Shown in pieces: positions 9,510 through 17,982 of a stretch of DNA of 64,000 nt. The translations under genes and the position numbers were made by a program. The DNA lies in the NCBI RefSeq assembly GCF_030408575.1, contig NZ_CP047047.1, forward strand, positions 310,001 to 374,000. Direction: 5' to 3'. The DNA comes from Corynebacterium auris (lineage in GTDB: Bacteria; Actinomycetota; Actinomycetes; Mycobacteriales; Mycobacteriaceae). The notes under the pieces are model-generated. The model was given only the letters and a program-made list of their open reading frames with translations. It was not told where the DNA came from and did no database searches. Within the stretch, counting starts at the first letter, position 1. Each line of letters opens with the position of its first letter.

Positions 9510-10427
9510 CTAGAACTGGATTGCGGCCCCCATCGCCAGCGAGCCCCACGCCAGGGCGAGCGCGGTAATCAGCGCCCAGATGAGCATCGCCCTGCCGTTG
9601 AGCCCGAGCACCGGAATGAGAGCCGCGCCCTCGGCGCCGCGCTGCACCCGCAGGATCGACGCGACCGCCAGGGGTAGCGCCGCAAACCCGAACAGCGCGG
9701 GCAAAAAACCGAAGGCCAGCAGCACCGATGCGGCGAAGGGAACGAGCGTGAGCACGGTAAACAGGCGCCGCGCGCGGGCGTTGCCGAGCCGGACGGCGAG
9801 GGTGCGCTTGCCCGCGGCAGCGTCGGTGGGGATGTCGCGGATGTTGTTCGCCAGGTTCACCGAGGCGGAAATCGCGCCGACCGCGACGGCGCACAGTGCG
9901 CCGACTCCGCTGACGCTGCCGGACTGGGTGTACTCGGTGCCCAGCACGGCGACGAGGCCGAAGAAGACGAACACGGCGGCCTCCCCGAAACCGGAGTAGC
10001 CGTAGGGCTTCGTGCCCCCGGTGTAGAACCAGGCGGCGGCGATGCAGGCGGCGCCGACGGCGACGAGCCACAGCGCCCCCGCCTCGTAGCTTAAAATCAC
10101 CCCGAACACCGCCGCGACGCCGAAGGCGCCGAGTGCCGCGGCCTTGACCTGCTCGGGCCGGGCGAGGCGGGAGGCGGTGAGCCGGGTGGGTCCGGTGCGT
10201 TCGTCGTCCGTGCCGCGCACGCCGTCGGAGTAGTCGTTGGCGTAGTTCACGCCGACGATGAGCGCCCACGCGACGGCGAGCGCGAGCACGCCGCGCCCGA
10301 TGTGGGCGCCGCCCGCGAAGGCCGCGGCGCCCGTCCCGGCGATGACGGGGGCGAAGGCGTTGGGCCAGGTGTGTGGGCGGGCGGCCTCCCACCAGTCGCG
10401 GGGGGAGGCGGTCAAAGCGTCGGTCAT
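9510..10427 (-). CDS. menA: 1,4-dihydroxy-2-naphthoate polyprenyltransferase
   Basis: UbiA-superfamily membrane enzyme that joins the polyprenyl tail to 1,4-dihydroxy-2-naphthoate, giving demethylmenaquinone. The first Asp-rich motif NYANDYSDGVRGTDD that binds the prenyl diphosphate is clear, as is the N-terminal RPHTWPNAFAPVIAGTG segment, with about 8-9 transmembrane helices across 305 residues. The ATG at 10427 is chosen; an in-frame ATG at 10439 would add four residues. It works with ispB (tail synthesis, 44439) and menG (methylation, 42376) in this window. Confidence 0.95.
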   Translation of the reverse strand: MTDALTASPRDWWEAARPHTWPNAFAPVIAGTGAAAFAGGAHIGRGVLALAVAWALIVGVNYANDYSDGVRGTDDERTGPTRLTASRLARPEQVKAAALGAFGVAAVFGVILSYEAGALWLVAVGAACIAAAWFYTGGTKPYGYSGFGEAAVFVFFGLVAVLGTEYTQSGSVSGVGALCAVAVGAISASVNLANNIRDIPTDAAAGKRTLAVRLGNARARRLFTVLTLVPFAASVLLAFGFLPALFGFAALPLAVASILRVQRGAEGAALIPVLGLNGRAMLIWALITALALAWGSLAMGAAIQF

Positions 10428-10499
10428 GCGTCCCATCATGCCGCCCGTGGCTCTGCCCTCCCGCCTCGGGGGGCGGGAGCCCAGCTAGAGTGGGCGGGC

Positions 10500-11348
10500 A
10501 TGTGGCTGGACTACGCGGCGCGGCAGGCGGCGAGTTACGCGGGCGCGCTCGCCCGCGCCCGCCGCCTGCGGCGAGTGGCCCGGCGCAGCACCCGCGAGTT
10601 TCCGCTTCAGGGCCCGGCGGTGGTGTCGCTGAGCACGCACGGCAGGCGGTTGCGCTCGGCGGTGGTGGCCATCGCCTCTCTGCTCGTGGGCACCCGTCGC
10701 GCGCCCGTGCACCTGTGGCTGGACGCGGCGGATTTCGCCGCCCCCTGGCCGGGCGAGCTGCACGCCCTGGTCGAACGCGGGCTGATCGTGCACCGCTCCG
10801 AGGGCGCCTACGGCCCGCACACCAAGTACTACGGGGCCTTCCGCCTCTTCGCGGGCACGGCGACGCGGGTGGTTACCGTCGACGACGACGTGATCTACCC
10901 CCGGTGGTTTCTGGCCACCCTGCTTGATGCGGCTGCCGCGGACCCGGAGTGCGTGGTGGCCTACCGTGCGCACGAGATCGTGGTGGAAAGCGGAGCGATC
11001 GGCCCCTACCGCAGGTGGCGCGCCGTGGCGGGAACCGATCCCGCGGCGCGGCACTTTTCCACCGGCGTCTCCGGCGTGGCCTACCCGCCGGCGATGGTGG
11101 ACTACGTGGCGCGCCAGGGCACCCGTTTTCTGCGCTGCGCCCCGCTCGCCGACGACGTCTGGCTCAATGCGTGCGCGCTACGCTCCGGGCACCGCGTGCG
11201 TCAGGTTTTCCCCCGCCCGCGGGAATTTGCGCTGGTGCCCGGCTCACAATCGGTCGCGCTGGTGCGCGCCAACCTGCGCGGGGGCAACGACGAGCAGATC
11301 GCGCGCACCTATACCGCCGCCGACGTGGACAGGCTGAGCCATGCCTGA
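10500..11348 (+). CDS. glycosyltransferase-like protein (GT-A fold, DDD motif)
   Basis: A 282-residue cytoplasmic or membrane-associated protein resembling family-2-type glycosyltransferases. It has a conserved start of the nucleotide-sugar fold (VSLSTHGRR), VHLWLDAADF, the probable metal/nucleotide motif VTVDDDVIYP near residue 127, and a C-terminal ADDVWLN segment as found in a group of bacterial capsular or hexosyl transferases. The donor and acceptor are unknown. Its last 8 bases overlap the start of the FAD oxidoreductase, so the two are probably co-translated and may act on one envelope product. Confidence 0.75.
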   Translation: MWLDYAARQAASYAGALARARRLRRVARRSTREFPLQGPAVVSLSTHGRRLRSAVVAIASLLVGTRRAPVHLWLDAADFAAPWPGELHALVERGLIVHRSEGAYGPHTKYYGAFRLFAGTATRVVTVDDDVIYPRWFLATLLDAAAADPECVVAYRAHEIVVESGAIGPYRRWRAVAGTDPAARHFSTGVSGVAYPPAMVDYVARQGTRFLRCAPLADDVWLNACALRSGHRVRQVFPRPREFALVPGSQSVALVRANLRGGNDEQIARTYTAADVDRLSHA

Positions 11349-12648
11349 GGCGGTGGTGGTCGGGGCGGGGCCCAACGGGCTCGCCGCCGCGGTAGAGCTC
11401 GCGGAGGCGGGGTGGTCGGTGCGCGTGCTGGAGCGCAACGCCACGATCGGCGGGAACTGCCGCTCGGCGTCGTTTTTCCCGGGCACGGTCAGCGACCTCG
11501 GCGCCGCCGCCTTCCCCTTCGGCGCGGCGACCCTCGAGGGGGAATGGCTCCACGCTGCGCGCCCGGTCGCCCACCCCCTTGAGAAGGGCACGGGGCTTAT
11601 CGACGCCCTCGGGGCCGACCAGGCCGCCTGGGACCGCCTCCACGCGCCGATCGCGCGCCGCATCGACGACCATGTAGACAACATCCTCGGACCCACGCTG
11701 TGGCGCGTGCCCCCGCACCCTGTGGCAATGGCCCGCTTCGGGCTGCGCGCCGCCGCGCCCGCGACGGCGCTCGGCCGGGCCCTGTTTCGCACCCCCGAGG
11801 CGCGGGCGCTTCTGGTCGGCAACGCGGTGCACTCGCTGCGCCCGCCGGACGGGGTGTTCACGGCGGCGTTCGGGGTGCTCTTCGGGGCGCTGGCGATGTC
11901 GCGGGGCTGGCCGGTCTCGGCCGGGGGCGCGCAGGGGGTCGTCGATAAGCTGGCGCGGCGCGCCATAGCCGCGGGCGCGGTCGTTGAGACGGGCGTGGAG
12001 GTGCGCGAGATGCCGCGCGCCGACGCCGTCGTGCTCAACATGGCTCCGTGGGAGGCCGCGCGCCTCGGGGCGAAGGTGCGCCCGTGGCGGCAGGGGCCAG
12101 GGGTGTTCAAGGTGGACTGGCTGCTGCGCGGGCCGGTGCCGTGGCGCGACCCGCGCGTGGGCCAGGCCGGCACCGTCCACGTCGGCGGCAGCGCCGAGGA
12201 GATCGCGCACGCGGAGCGCCAGGTCGCGCGCGGGAACATGCCGAACCGGCCCTTCGTCATGGTGTGCCAGCAGTACGCCGCGGACCCGTCGCGCGGGCCG
12301 GTGCTGTGGACCTACGCGCACGTGCCCCGCGGCTGGTCCGGGGACGCCACCGGCCACATCGCCCGTCAGATCGAGCGCTTCGCGCCGGGCTTCGGCGACG
12401 CGGTGGTTGACGCCCACGTGACCGGCTACATCCCCGACATCGCCGCGGGCGAGATGAACCTGCGCCAGCTGGTTTTGCGCCACCCGCGCCGGGTCGGGCC
12501 CAACGCGTGGCTGGCCAGCGGCGCGAACGCCCCCGGGGCGGGCGTCCACGGCGCGGCCGGGGTGTGGGCGGCTAGAGAAATAGTTCGCGCACGGCGGCCC
12601 GGTCGACTTTCCCGGGGCCGAGCAGGGGAAGCGCCGGGACGGGGGTGA
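11341..12648 (+). CDS. FAD-dependent oxidoreductase (phytoene desaturase-like NAD(P)/FAD family)
   Basis: A 435-residue flavoprotein with the dinucleotide-binding motif VVGAGPNGLAAAVELAEAG at residues 6-24 and the following ERNATIGG. The C-terminal FAD-contacting region ends with GAGVHGAAGVWAAREI, normal for amine oxidase/phytoene desaturase relatives. Many corynebacteria carry such a gene annotated as phytoene dehydrogenase-like; the substrate is unknown. The last roughly 25 residues (Arg/Gly-rich) are encoded in sequence that overlaps the 3' end of menE on the other strand by 77 bases and look like run-on beyond the usual family end. Confidence 0.85.
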   Translation: MPEAVVVGAGPNGLAAAVELAEAGWSVRVLERNATIGGNCRSASFFPGTVSDLGAAAFPFGAATLEGEWLHAARPVAHPLEKGTGLIDALGADQAAWDRLHAPIARRIDDHVDNILGPTLWRVPPHPVAMARFGLRAAAPATALGRALFRTPEARALLVGNAVHSLRPPDGVFTAAFGVLFGALAMSRGWPVSAGGAQGVVDKLARRAIAAGAVVETGVEVREMPRADAVVLNMAPWEAARLGAKVRPWRQGPGVFKVDWLLRGPVPWRDPRVGQAGTVHVGGSAEEIAHAERQVARGNMPNRPFVMVCQQYAADPSRGPVLWTYAHVPRGWSGDATGHIARQIERFAPGFGDAVVDAHVTGYIPDIAAGEMNLRQLVLRHPRRVGPNAWLASGANAPGAGVHGAAGVWAAREIVRARRPGRLSRGRAGEAPGRG

Positions 12649-13714
12649 GCTCCTTCGGCACCTGCCAGCGGGGCAGCTCGTCGAGGGCCTCCATGACCTG
12701 CGCCACCGACGCCGAGCCGGTGTAGGCGGCGCAGATGCGCTGGCCGAAGCGCTCGTCGGGAACGCCCACTACGCAGGCGGAGGTGACGCCCGCGACGCCG
12801 AGCAAGACGTTCTCCAGCACCTCGGGGTGCAGTTTCAGGCCGCCGGAGTCGATGACGTTGTCGAGTCGGCCGTGGACGCTCAAGGTGGCGTCGTGAAGCG
12901 AGCCCGCGTCCGAAGTGGCGAACCAGCCCGGTTCGGCGAAGGCCTCGTGGCCGGGCAGGTTGCGGTAGCCGTGGGCGACCATCGGCCCGCCGAGGTGGAT
13001 GCGCCCGCCCCGGATTTTCACCTTCGCCCCGGCGATGGGGCGGCCGTCGTAGACGCAGCCGCCCGCGGTTTCCGAGGAACCGTAGGTGGTGACCACCCGG
13101 ACGCGCAGCTTGCGGGCGGAATCGAGCAGCCGCGGGTTGATTGCCGCGCCGCCGACGAGCACGGCGCTGAAGCGGCGCAGCGCCTCGATGCCGTCCAACG
13201 TCGAGGTAGCCTTGGCCAGCTGCAGGGGGGTCAGCGCGGTGTAGCAGCGCTCGCCGGTTGCCGCCAGCGTGCGCGATTTGGCGGCGAACTCGGCGACGTT
13301 GAAGCCGCCGGACAGGTCGAGGAACTCCGGCTCGACGCCTGCGACCATGCTGCGCACCAGCACCTGGATGCCCGCGATGAACGCCGCCGGCATGGACAGC
13401 AGCCACTGCCCCTCGCCCCCGAGGTGCTGGTGGGTGGCATCGGCGCTGGCCACGAGGTTTGCCGTGGTCAGCTGTGCGCCCTTCGGGGTGCCCGTCGAGC
13501 CGGACGTGGCCACCACCAGCGCGACGTCCGGGTCGATCTCGGTGCCGACGCTTTGGGTGGTGCGCAGCAGGTTCGCGCGCGTCGCGTCGTTGGTGGGCAC
13601 GGGCAGGAGGCTGCGCTGCCCGGCGAGCGCCTGCTCGAGGTCGGGCAGGATCGCCAGCGGGTCGGCGGGGTCGACGGGGAGGATCTCTAGGACGTGGGCC
13701 ACGGGGGTTAACAC
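12572..13714 (-). CDS. menE: o-succinylbenzoate-CoA ligase
   Basis: AMP-forming ligase that activates 2-succinylbenzoate with CoA before MenB ring closure. Adenylate-forming motifs are visible: the P-loop-like ALVVATSGSTGTPKGAQ, TTYGSSETAGGCVYDG, and the C-terminal GRLDNVIDSGG hinge with PRWQVPKEL and the catalytic lysine in GPGKVDR. At 380 residues it is short for the superfamily but normal for actinobacterial MenE. The GTG at 13714 is preferred because GGGGGTGG lies just upstream, whereas the GTG 12 bases later has none. Its 3' end overlaps the convergent oxidoreductase gene. Confidence 0.94.
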   Translation of the reverse strand: MLTPVAHVLEILPVDPADPLAILPDLEQALAGQRSLLPVPTNDATRANLLRTTQSVGTEIDPDVALVVATSGSTGTPKGAQLTTANLVASADATHQHLGGEGQWLLSMPAAFIAGIQVLVRSMVAGVEPEFLDLSGGFNVAEFAAKSRTLAATGERCYTALTPLQLAKATSTLDGIEALRRFSAVLVGGAAINPRLLDSARKLRVRVVTTYGSSETAGGCVYDGRPIAGAKVKIRGGRIHLGGPMVAHGYRNLPGHEAFAEPGWFATSDAGSLHDATLSVHGRLDNVIDSGGLKLHPEVLENVLLGVAGVTSACVVGVPDERFGQRICAAYTGSASVAQVMEALDELPRWQVPKELTPVPALPLLGPGKVDRAAVRELFL

Positions 13715-13792
13715 TAGCCACCCCCGCGGGAACCGCGGCCGCGCCCCGCGCGACTAGTACGCATTCCGTATCCCCCGACCGAAGGCCCCACC

Positions 13793-15166
13793 ATGGCACG
13801 TACCGCGCCCCGGCGCAGCGGGCTCAGCGCCCTGACCCGAAGGATCCACTTCTACGCCGGGTTGTTCATCGCCCCGTTCATCTTCGTCGCCGCGCTCAGC
13901 GGCGCGCTCTACGCCCTCGCGCCCACGCTGGAAAACGTGGTGTACCGGGATGTGCTCACCGTCGCGGCGCCCGCCGACGGCCAGGGCGCGGACGTGCCGC
14001 TGGCCAGTCAGATCAGGGCGGCGCAGAACACGCACCCGGAGATGGACGTGGCTCAGGTGTGGCCCTCGGCGGAGCCGACCGAGCCGACGCGCATTTTGCT
14101 TATCGACGACAGCCTCGCCGACAGCAGCCAGCTACGCAGCGTCTTCGTCGACCCGCACACCGGCCGCGTGATCGGCGACGAGCCGAGCTACTCCGGCCTG
14201 GGGGAGCTGCCGCTGCGGCGCTGGATCTCCTCGCTGCACGAGAGCATGCACCTGGGCACCGCGGGCGAGCTGTACTCGGAGCTGGCGGCCAGCTGGCTGT
14301 GGGTCGTCGCCCTCGGCGGGCTCTACCTGTGGTGGCGGGCGTCGCGCTCCCGCGTACTCACCGGCCTGCCGAATGCCCGCGGGCGGCGAAGCAAGCTTCT
14401 CAACCTCCACGGCGTGGCAGGCACGTGGCTGTTGGTGGGCATGCTCGGCCTGTCGGTGACGGGCATTACGTGGTCGACCTACGGCGGCGGAAACGTCGAC
14501 CGCACCGTCGAGTGGCTCGGCGCCAAGGCCGAGCCGATCGAAACCTCCCTGACGGCAGGCGGGGCCGACCCGCTCACCGCCGACGAGGTCGCCGACCAGG
14601 CCGCGCTGGTATTGGATACCGCCCGCGCCGAGGGGCTGACCCGGCAGCTGCGCCTGTTCGTGCCCGAGGACACCGGCCACGCCTGGCAGGCCAGCGAGCG
14701 GTGGGTGCCGTGGCGCCTGACCTCGGACGCGGTGAGTGTCAACGGCGAAACCGGCGCCGTGGTGGACCGGCTGCCCTTCTCCGAGCTGCCGCTGTTTTCC
14801 AAGCTCACCGCGTGGGGGATTTACCTGCACATGGGCATCATGTTCGGCCTGCCGCTGCAGATCGCGCTTGCCGCGGTGGCGCCGGGCATCTGCGCGATGG
14901 TGGTAGTGGGCTACATGATGTGGTGGCGCCGCCGCCCGACCAAGACCGGTGTCGCCGGCGTGCCCGGGCAGGCGGATCTGAGCCGCACCGACTGGGTGAT
15001 TATCGCCGCCGTGGCCATCCCGGTGGGGGCGTTTCTGCCGCTTCTGGGCCTGAGCTTCGGCGCCATGCTGCTCGCGGACAGGCTGCTGGCCCGACGCCGC
15101 GGCGCGGCCACGGGGCGCGCTGCGACTACCGAACCTGCCGAAGAGAAGAAGCCGCAGACCGTGTAG
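13793..15166 (+). CDS. PepSY-associated transmembrane protein
   Basis: A 457-residue PepSY_TM-family membrane protein. The first helix region has the typical RRIHFYAGLFIAPFIFVAALSG, followed by an extracytoplasmic PepSY domain (about 50-165), a helix block with LHESMHLG and LWWRASR, a second PepSY part, and C-terminal helices. Conserved histidines at membrane edges (RIHFY, LHESMH, LHGVAGTW, LHMGIMFGLP) suit heme or metal binding, and relatives are often iron- or copper-regulated reductase-like proteins. No DtxR-type box is visible upstream. The substrate is unknown. Confidence 0.85.
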   Translation: MARTAPRRSGLSALTRRIHFYAGLFIAPFIFVAALSGALYALAPTLENVVYRDVLTVAAPADGQGADVPLASQIRAAQNTHPEMDVAQVWPSAEPTEPTRILLIDDSLADSSQLRSVFVDPHTGRVIGDEPSYSGLGELPLRRWISSLHESMHLGTAGELYSELAASWLWVVALGGLYLWWRASRSRVLTGLPNARGRRSKLLNLHGVAGTWLLVGMLGLSVTGITWSTYGGGNVDRTVEWLGAKAEPIETSLTAGGADPLTADEVADQAALVLDTARAEGLTRQLRLFVPEDTGHAWQASERWVPWRLTSDAVSVNGETGAVVDRLPFSELPLFSKLTAWGIYLHMGIMFGLPLQIALAAVAPGICAMVVVGYMMWWRRRPTKTGVAGVPGQADLSRTDWVIIAAVAIPVGAFLPLLGLSFGAMLLADRLLARRRGAATGRAATTEPAEEKKPQTV

Positions 15167-15223
15167 CGGGCAAACAGCCTCACGGCGCCGGGCTTGTGTA
15201 TCTTCCGGCACGCCCCCGCACGC

Positions 15224-16150
15224 CTAGTAGTAGTAGGGGAATTCCTCCCAGCGCGGGGCGCGCTTTTCCAGGAAGGAATCGCGGCCCTCGACGGCCTCGT
15301 CGGTCATGTACGCCAGGCGCGTGGCCTCGCCGGCGAAGACCTGTTGGCCCATCAGGCCGTCGTCAAGCAGGTTGAATGCGAACTTGAGCATGCGCTGCGC
15401 GGTGGGGGACTTGCCGTTGATCTCGCGCGCGGCGGCAATCGCCTCCTCCTCCAGGCAACCGTGGTCGGCGACGATGTTCACCGCGCCCATGCGCTGCATC
15501 TCCTCGGCGGTGTAGGTGCGGCCGAGGAAGAAGATCTCGCGGGCGAACTTCTGGCCCACCATCTTGGCCAGGTAGGCGGAGCCGTAGCCGGCGTCGAAGG
15601 AGCCGACGTCGGCGTCGGTCTGCTTGAAGCGGGCCTCCTGGCGCGAGGCGATGGTCAGGTCGCACACCACGTGCAGGGAGTGCCCGCCGCCGGCGGCCCA
15701 GCCGTTCACCACGGCGATGACCACCTTGGGCATGGTGCGGATGAGGCGCTGCACCTCGAGGATGTGCAGGCGGCCGCCCTCCGCCGTGGCACGGGCCTCG
15801 TCGACCTCGCCGGTGTCGGTGGCGTACTGGTAGCCGGAGCGGCCGCGGATGCGCTGGTCGCCGCCGGAGCAAAAGGCCCAGCCGCCGTCCTTCGGGCTCG
15901 GCCCGTTGCCGGTGAGCAGGACCGTTCCGACGGTGGGGTCGCGGCGGGCGTCGTCAAGCGCGCGGTAGAGCTCGTCGACCGTGTGGGGGCGAAACGCGTT
16001 GCGCACCTCGGGGCGGTCGAAGGCAATGCGCGCGATGCCGTTGGCGCGGCCGCCGCCGTTGTGGCGGTGGTAGGTGATGTCGGTGAAGTCGAAGCCGTCG
16101 ACCTCGTCCCACTGCGTGGGGTCGAAGGGGTGCTCGGTGCTGTAGGTCAT
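15224..16150 (-). CDS. menB: 1,4-dihydroxy-2-naphthoyl-CoA synthase
   Basis: Crotonase-fold enzyme that closes the naphthoquinone ring of 2-succinylbenzoyl-CoA. It is 308 residues, with oxyanion-hole segments CSGGDQRIRG and VNGWAAGGGHSLHVVCDLT, the catalytic Asp region TDADVGSFDAGYGSAY, and the family C-terminus. The ATG at 16150 gives the normal MTYSTEHPFDP start. An altered second copy of this start (MTYSTQQPFDPAQ, then unrelated sequence) lies at 17870-17908, see the duplication entries. The upstream region carries a DtxR-type box at 16206-16224. Confidence 0.97.
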   Translation of the reverse strand: MTYSTEHPFDPTQWDEVDGFDFTDITYHRHNGGGRANGIARIAFDRPEVRNAFRPHTVDELYRALDDARRDPTVGTVLLTGNGPSPKDGGWAFCSGGDQRIRGRSGYQYATDTGEVDEARATAEGGRLHILEVQRLIRTMPKVVIAVVNGWAAGGGHSLHVVCDLTIASRQEARFKQTDADVGSFDAGYGSAYLAKMVGQKFAREIFFLGRTYTAEEMQRMGAVNIVADHGCLEEEAIAAAREINGKSPTAQRMLKFAFNLLDDGLMGQQVFAGEATRLAYMTDEAVEGRDSFLEKRAPRWEEFPYYY

Positions 16151-16224
16151 GCGGCCGATCCTACGTGCCTCCAATTTCCCAACAGATGCGTGGAGAAAAT
16201 CCACGTTAGGTATTGCTCACCTCA
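16118..16224. repeat. left copy of the duplicated menB-feoA intergenic region
   Basis: This stretch, comprising the first codons of menB, its upstream region and a DtxR-type box, recurs without gaps 1758 bases downstream at 17876-17982. By eye there are six mismatches over the 104 bases 16121-16224. The similarity continues weakly into a damaged feoA start at 16251. The two copies bracket a cargo of two genes. Confidence 0.93.
16206..16224. promoter_or_regulatory. DtxR-type iron box, menB side copy
   Basis: TTAGGTATTGCTCACCTCA: two 6-base arms (TTAGGT and ACCTCA) around a 7-base spacer, 19 bases in all. It matches the corynebacterial DtxR consensus arms TTAGGT...ACCTAA at 11 of 12 positions. 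DtxR represses iron-uptake genes when iron is plentiful. Here it lies 56 bases upstream of menB and next to the broken feoA start; the working feoA has its own copy at 17964. Confidence 0.75.
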
Positions 16225-16250
16225 TGCGCGGGGGGATTATCGTGTGTTCC

Positions 16251-16316
16251 ATGAGTTTTCTCCGATCCTCCCGCACGGCCAGTGGCTCGCTTAGCGGCGT
16301 CCCCGTCGGTGTGTAG
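16251..16316 (+). pseudogene. broken feoA start (22 codons)
   Basis: ATG-to-TAG reading of 21 residues, MSFLRSSRTASGSLSGVPVGV. It resembles the first residues of the intact FeoA at 18007 (MSLISTFRAPSRAGTSLIDV..., sharing MS, an R-rich stretch, and VPVG) and stops at the point where the cargo begins. Its position relative to the left DtxR box is about the same as that of feoA to the right box. It is therefore read as a relic of an feoA copy rather than a gene. Confidence 0.7.
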
Positions 16317-16554
16317 GGGGTGCGGGCGATAGCTTCCATCATTCTCACCCGTGCGTAAACTCACGCATTTCTTTTCTACTTTAGTACCGACTTTTAAATT
16401 TGGGTTTCGCCCGCGAGGTGCGGGTTCTAGACTCTTGGCGGGAGAACCTAAGCCGAGTGGTCGATTCTTCGGTGAGGGAGCCCGCAGTCCCAGTTTGGGG
16501 ACAGTCCTCATTCAATGCGTGACTATTGGTCTCGCGTCGACAGGGGAGTGGTCC

Positions 16555-17346
16555 ATGAAGAAATTGCTCGCAAGTCTCAGTGTTTCGGTGATCCTTTCCG
16601 GCGGAGTTGTGACGGAAAAGGCGAATGCTGAAAGCGTCACCGGCTCTGATCAATTTGTAACTGTGAACAACAACAGTGACGCTGCGCATAGCGTTGCTCC
16701 ATCCGTAAAGAGCATTACAATTTGGAATGCCTCGGGAGGGGGGATTGGCGAGAAGACTGATACTCCTTCGGGGGTGCAACTCGAGTGGAGTAATGCGTCG
16801 CCCGCAGAGGAACATCAAAAGTCGTTCAGGGTAGAGGCGGATGGCCAGGTTGACCTGCATGTCGACCGGAATAGTGGAGCTCTATTGGTCCGAGTTGACG
16901 GATCTGATGTGGCGCTCATTGATGCTCCTTGGGCGCGCGACGCTGCCGGAAAGGTGCTCCCCACCCACTATGAAGTCGCTGGCGATACGTTCACCCAAGT
17001 TGTCGAGGTGAATCAACCTGATGTGGCCTATCCGATTGAAGCCGATCCCCGCGTAAATTGGGGGATTGTCAGCGGTCATATTTACTTCAGCAAGGAAGAA
17101 ACTCGGCGAATGGCTGCCGCATCGGCAGCGGGGGCAGCAATTTCACCTTTCTGGGTTCTGGTTCCGCCCCCGTTCGGCGAGGTGTTAGGGGCGTGGTGGG
17201 CAGACAATAGTGTTAACGTGACCGTCTGGGCAACAGCGGCGGTGGCGCAGGATAAATGTCTCGCGCTCAAAGTTGGCGCTACGGGCAGCGTTACTCCTCC
17301 ATCGCTGGGAGTGACTCCGGAACACTACACGGAGGGATGTGCTTAG
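16555..17346 (+). CDS. secreted protein of unknown function (cargo of the duplication)
   Basis: A 263-residue protein with signal peptide MKKLLASLSVSVILSGGVVTEKANA and predicted cleavage after residue 25-26; a GGGGAG ribosome-binding site lies 8-9 bases before the ATG. The middle (about residues 115-165: LIDAPWARDAAGKVLPTHYEV...QVVEVNQPDVAYPIEADP) matches a pro-region pattern I know from many secreted actinobacterial proteins, ending in a conserved ADP, after which a short variable C-terminal part follows (about 95 residues, hydrophobic AASAAGAAISPFWVL, then two cysteines). In such proteins the C-terminal part is often the effector or bacteriocin-like piece; that is inference. GC content is lower than in neighbours. 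The membrane protein starting 3 bases after its stop may be its immunity partner. Confidence 0.7.
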   Translation: MKKLLASLSVSVILSGGVVTEKANAESVTGSDQFVTVNNNSDAAHSVAPSVKSITIWNASGGGIGEKTDTPSGVQLEWSNASPAEEHQKSFRVEADGQVDLHVDRNSGALLVRVDGSDVALIDAPWARDAAGKVLPTHYEVAGDTFTQVVEVNQPDVAYPIEADPRVNWGIVSGHIYFSKEETRRMAAASAAGAAISPFWVLVPPPFGEVLGAWWADNSVNVTVWATAAVAQDKCLALKVGATGSVTPPSLGVTPEHYTEGCA

Positions 17347-17349
17347 CTG

Positions 17350-17748
17350 ATGCCGATCTCTGGAGCGCATCTTCACTCTGCCGGGCTCACTCGGCGGGAA
17401 AAGGGCCTCAATCTCTCGTGGCTGGCCGCGCTGACGGTGCCCGCGTTGGGCTTGGCTTATTCGTGCATTGCCAATGCACGGTCTGCAGCTGGATATTGTT
17501 GGGGCATCTTCGCAGCCGTAATTGTGTTTGGAGCCCTCCTCTATTCTGCTCCCAGGTATTCCCGCACGAAGCCCAGGCGACTTCTGCCCAGTTCCTTTGC
17601 TCCACTGTTTGCGGCGTACATCCCCGGTGTCATCGGGTCTTGGCAGGGGGGACTTTCTGCGACTTCCTTGCTCTATCCGATTCTTCTCTACGCATTCGTT
17701 GCAGGCAGCGGGCGTCTCTATAAATGGGCTGAGGATGCCGTGCAGTAA
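17350..17748 (+). CDS. small multi-pass membrane protein (possible immunity partner)
   Basis: A 132-residue protein with about four transmembrane segments (roughly 23-42, 48-66, 80-98 and 105-120). It starts 3 bases after the stop of the secreted protein, so the two form one transcription unit. Lower GC and its place between the two copies of the menB-feoA intergenic region show it is part of an acquired cargo. I do not recognise a family. The pairing of a secreted protein with a small integral membrane protein is the usual layout of bacteriocin-immunity modules, which is why I suggest it, without direct evidence. Confidence 0.65.
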   Translation: MPISGAHLHSAGLTRREKGLNLSWLAALTVPALGLAYSCIANARSAAGYCWGIFAAVIVFGALLYSAPRYSRTKPRRLLPSSFAPLFAAYIPGVIGSWQGGLSATSLLYPILLYAFVAGSGRLYKWAEDAVQ

Positions 17749-17869
17749 TCAATTGTTACGGCGGCGCGTGCGCGGGGGGCCTTCACGATGTCGCGGGTTA
17801 TTTCAACTGTGCTGACGTCGACGGAATCTCTGAAAGGACCCGTAGCGTTATGTTGCCCGCCGTTGGTCC

Positions 17870-17908
17870 CTGCGCGGGATCGAAGGGTTGCTGGGTGCTG
17901 TAGGTCAT
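17870..17908 (-). pseudogene. duplicated, diverged menB 5' end (13 codons)
   Basis: Read on the minus strand from the ATG at 17908 this gives MTYSTQQPFDPAQ, against MTYSTEHPFDPTQ in the functional menB, after which similarity ends. The base changes make it look like a homologous region from a related strain or a copy that has drifted, not a recent perfect duplicate. Confidence 0.8.
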
Positions 17909-17982
17909 GCGGCCGATCCTACGTGTCGCCAATTTCGCAACAGATGCGTGGAGAAAATCCACGTTAGGTATTGCTCACCTCA
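17876..17982. repeat. right copy of the duplicated menB-feoA intergenic region
   Basis: Partner of 16118-16224. It joins the broken menB start to the intact feoA operon and carries the second DtxR-type box. Confidence 0.93.
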
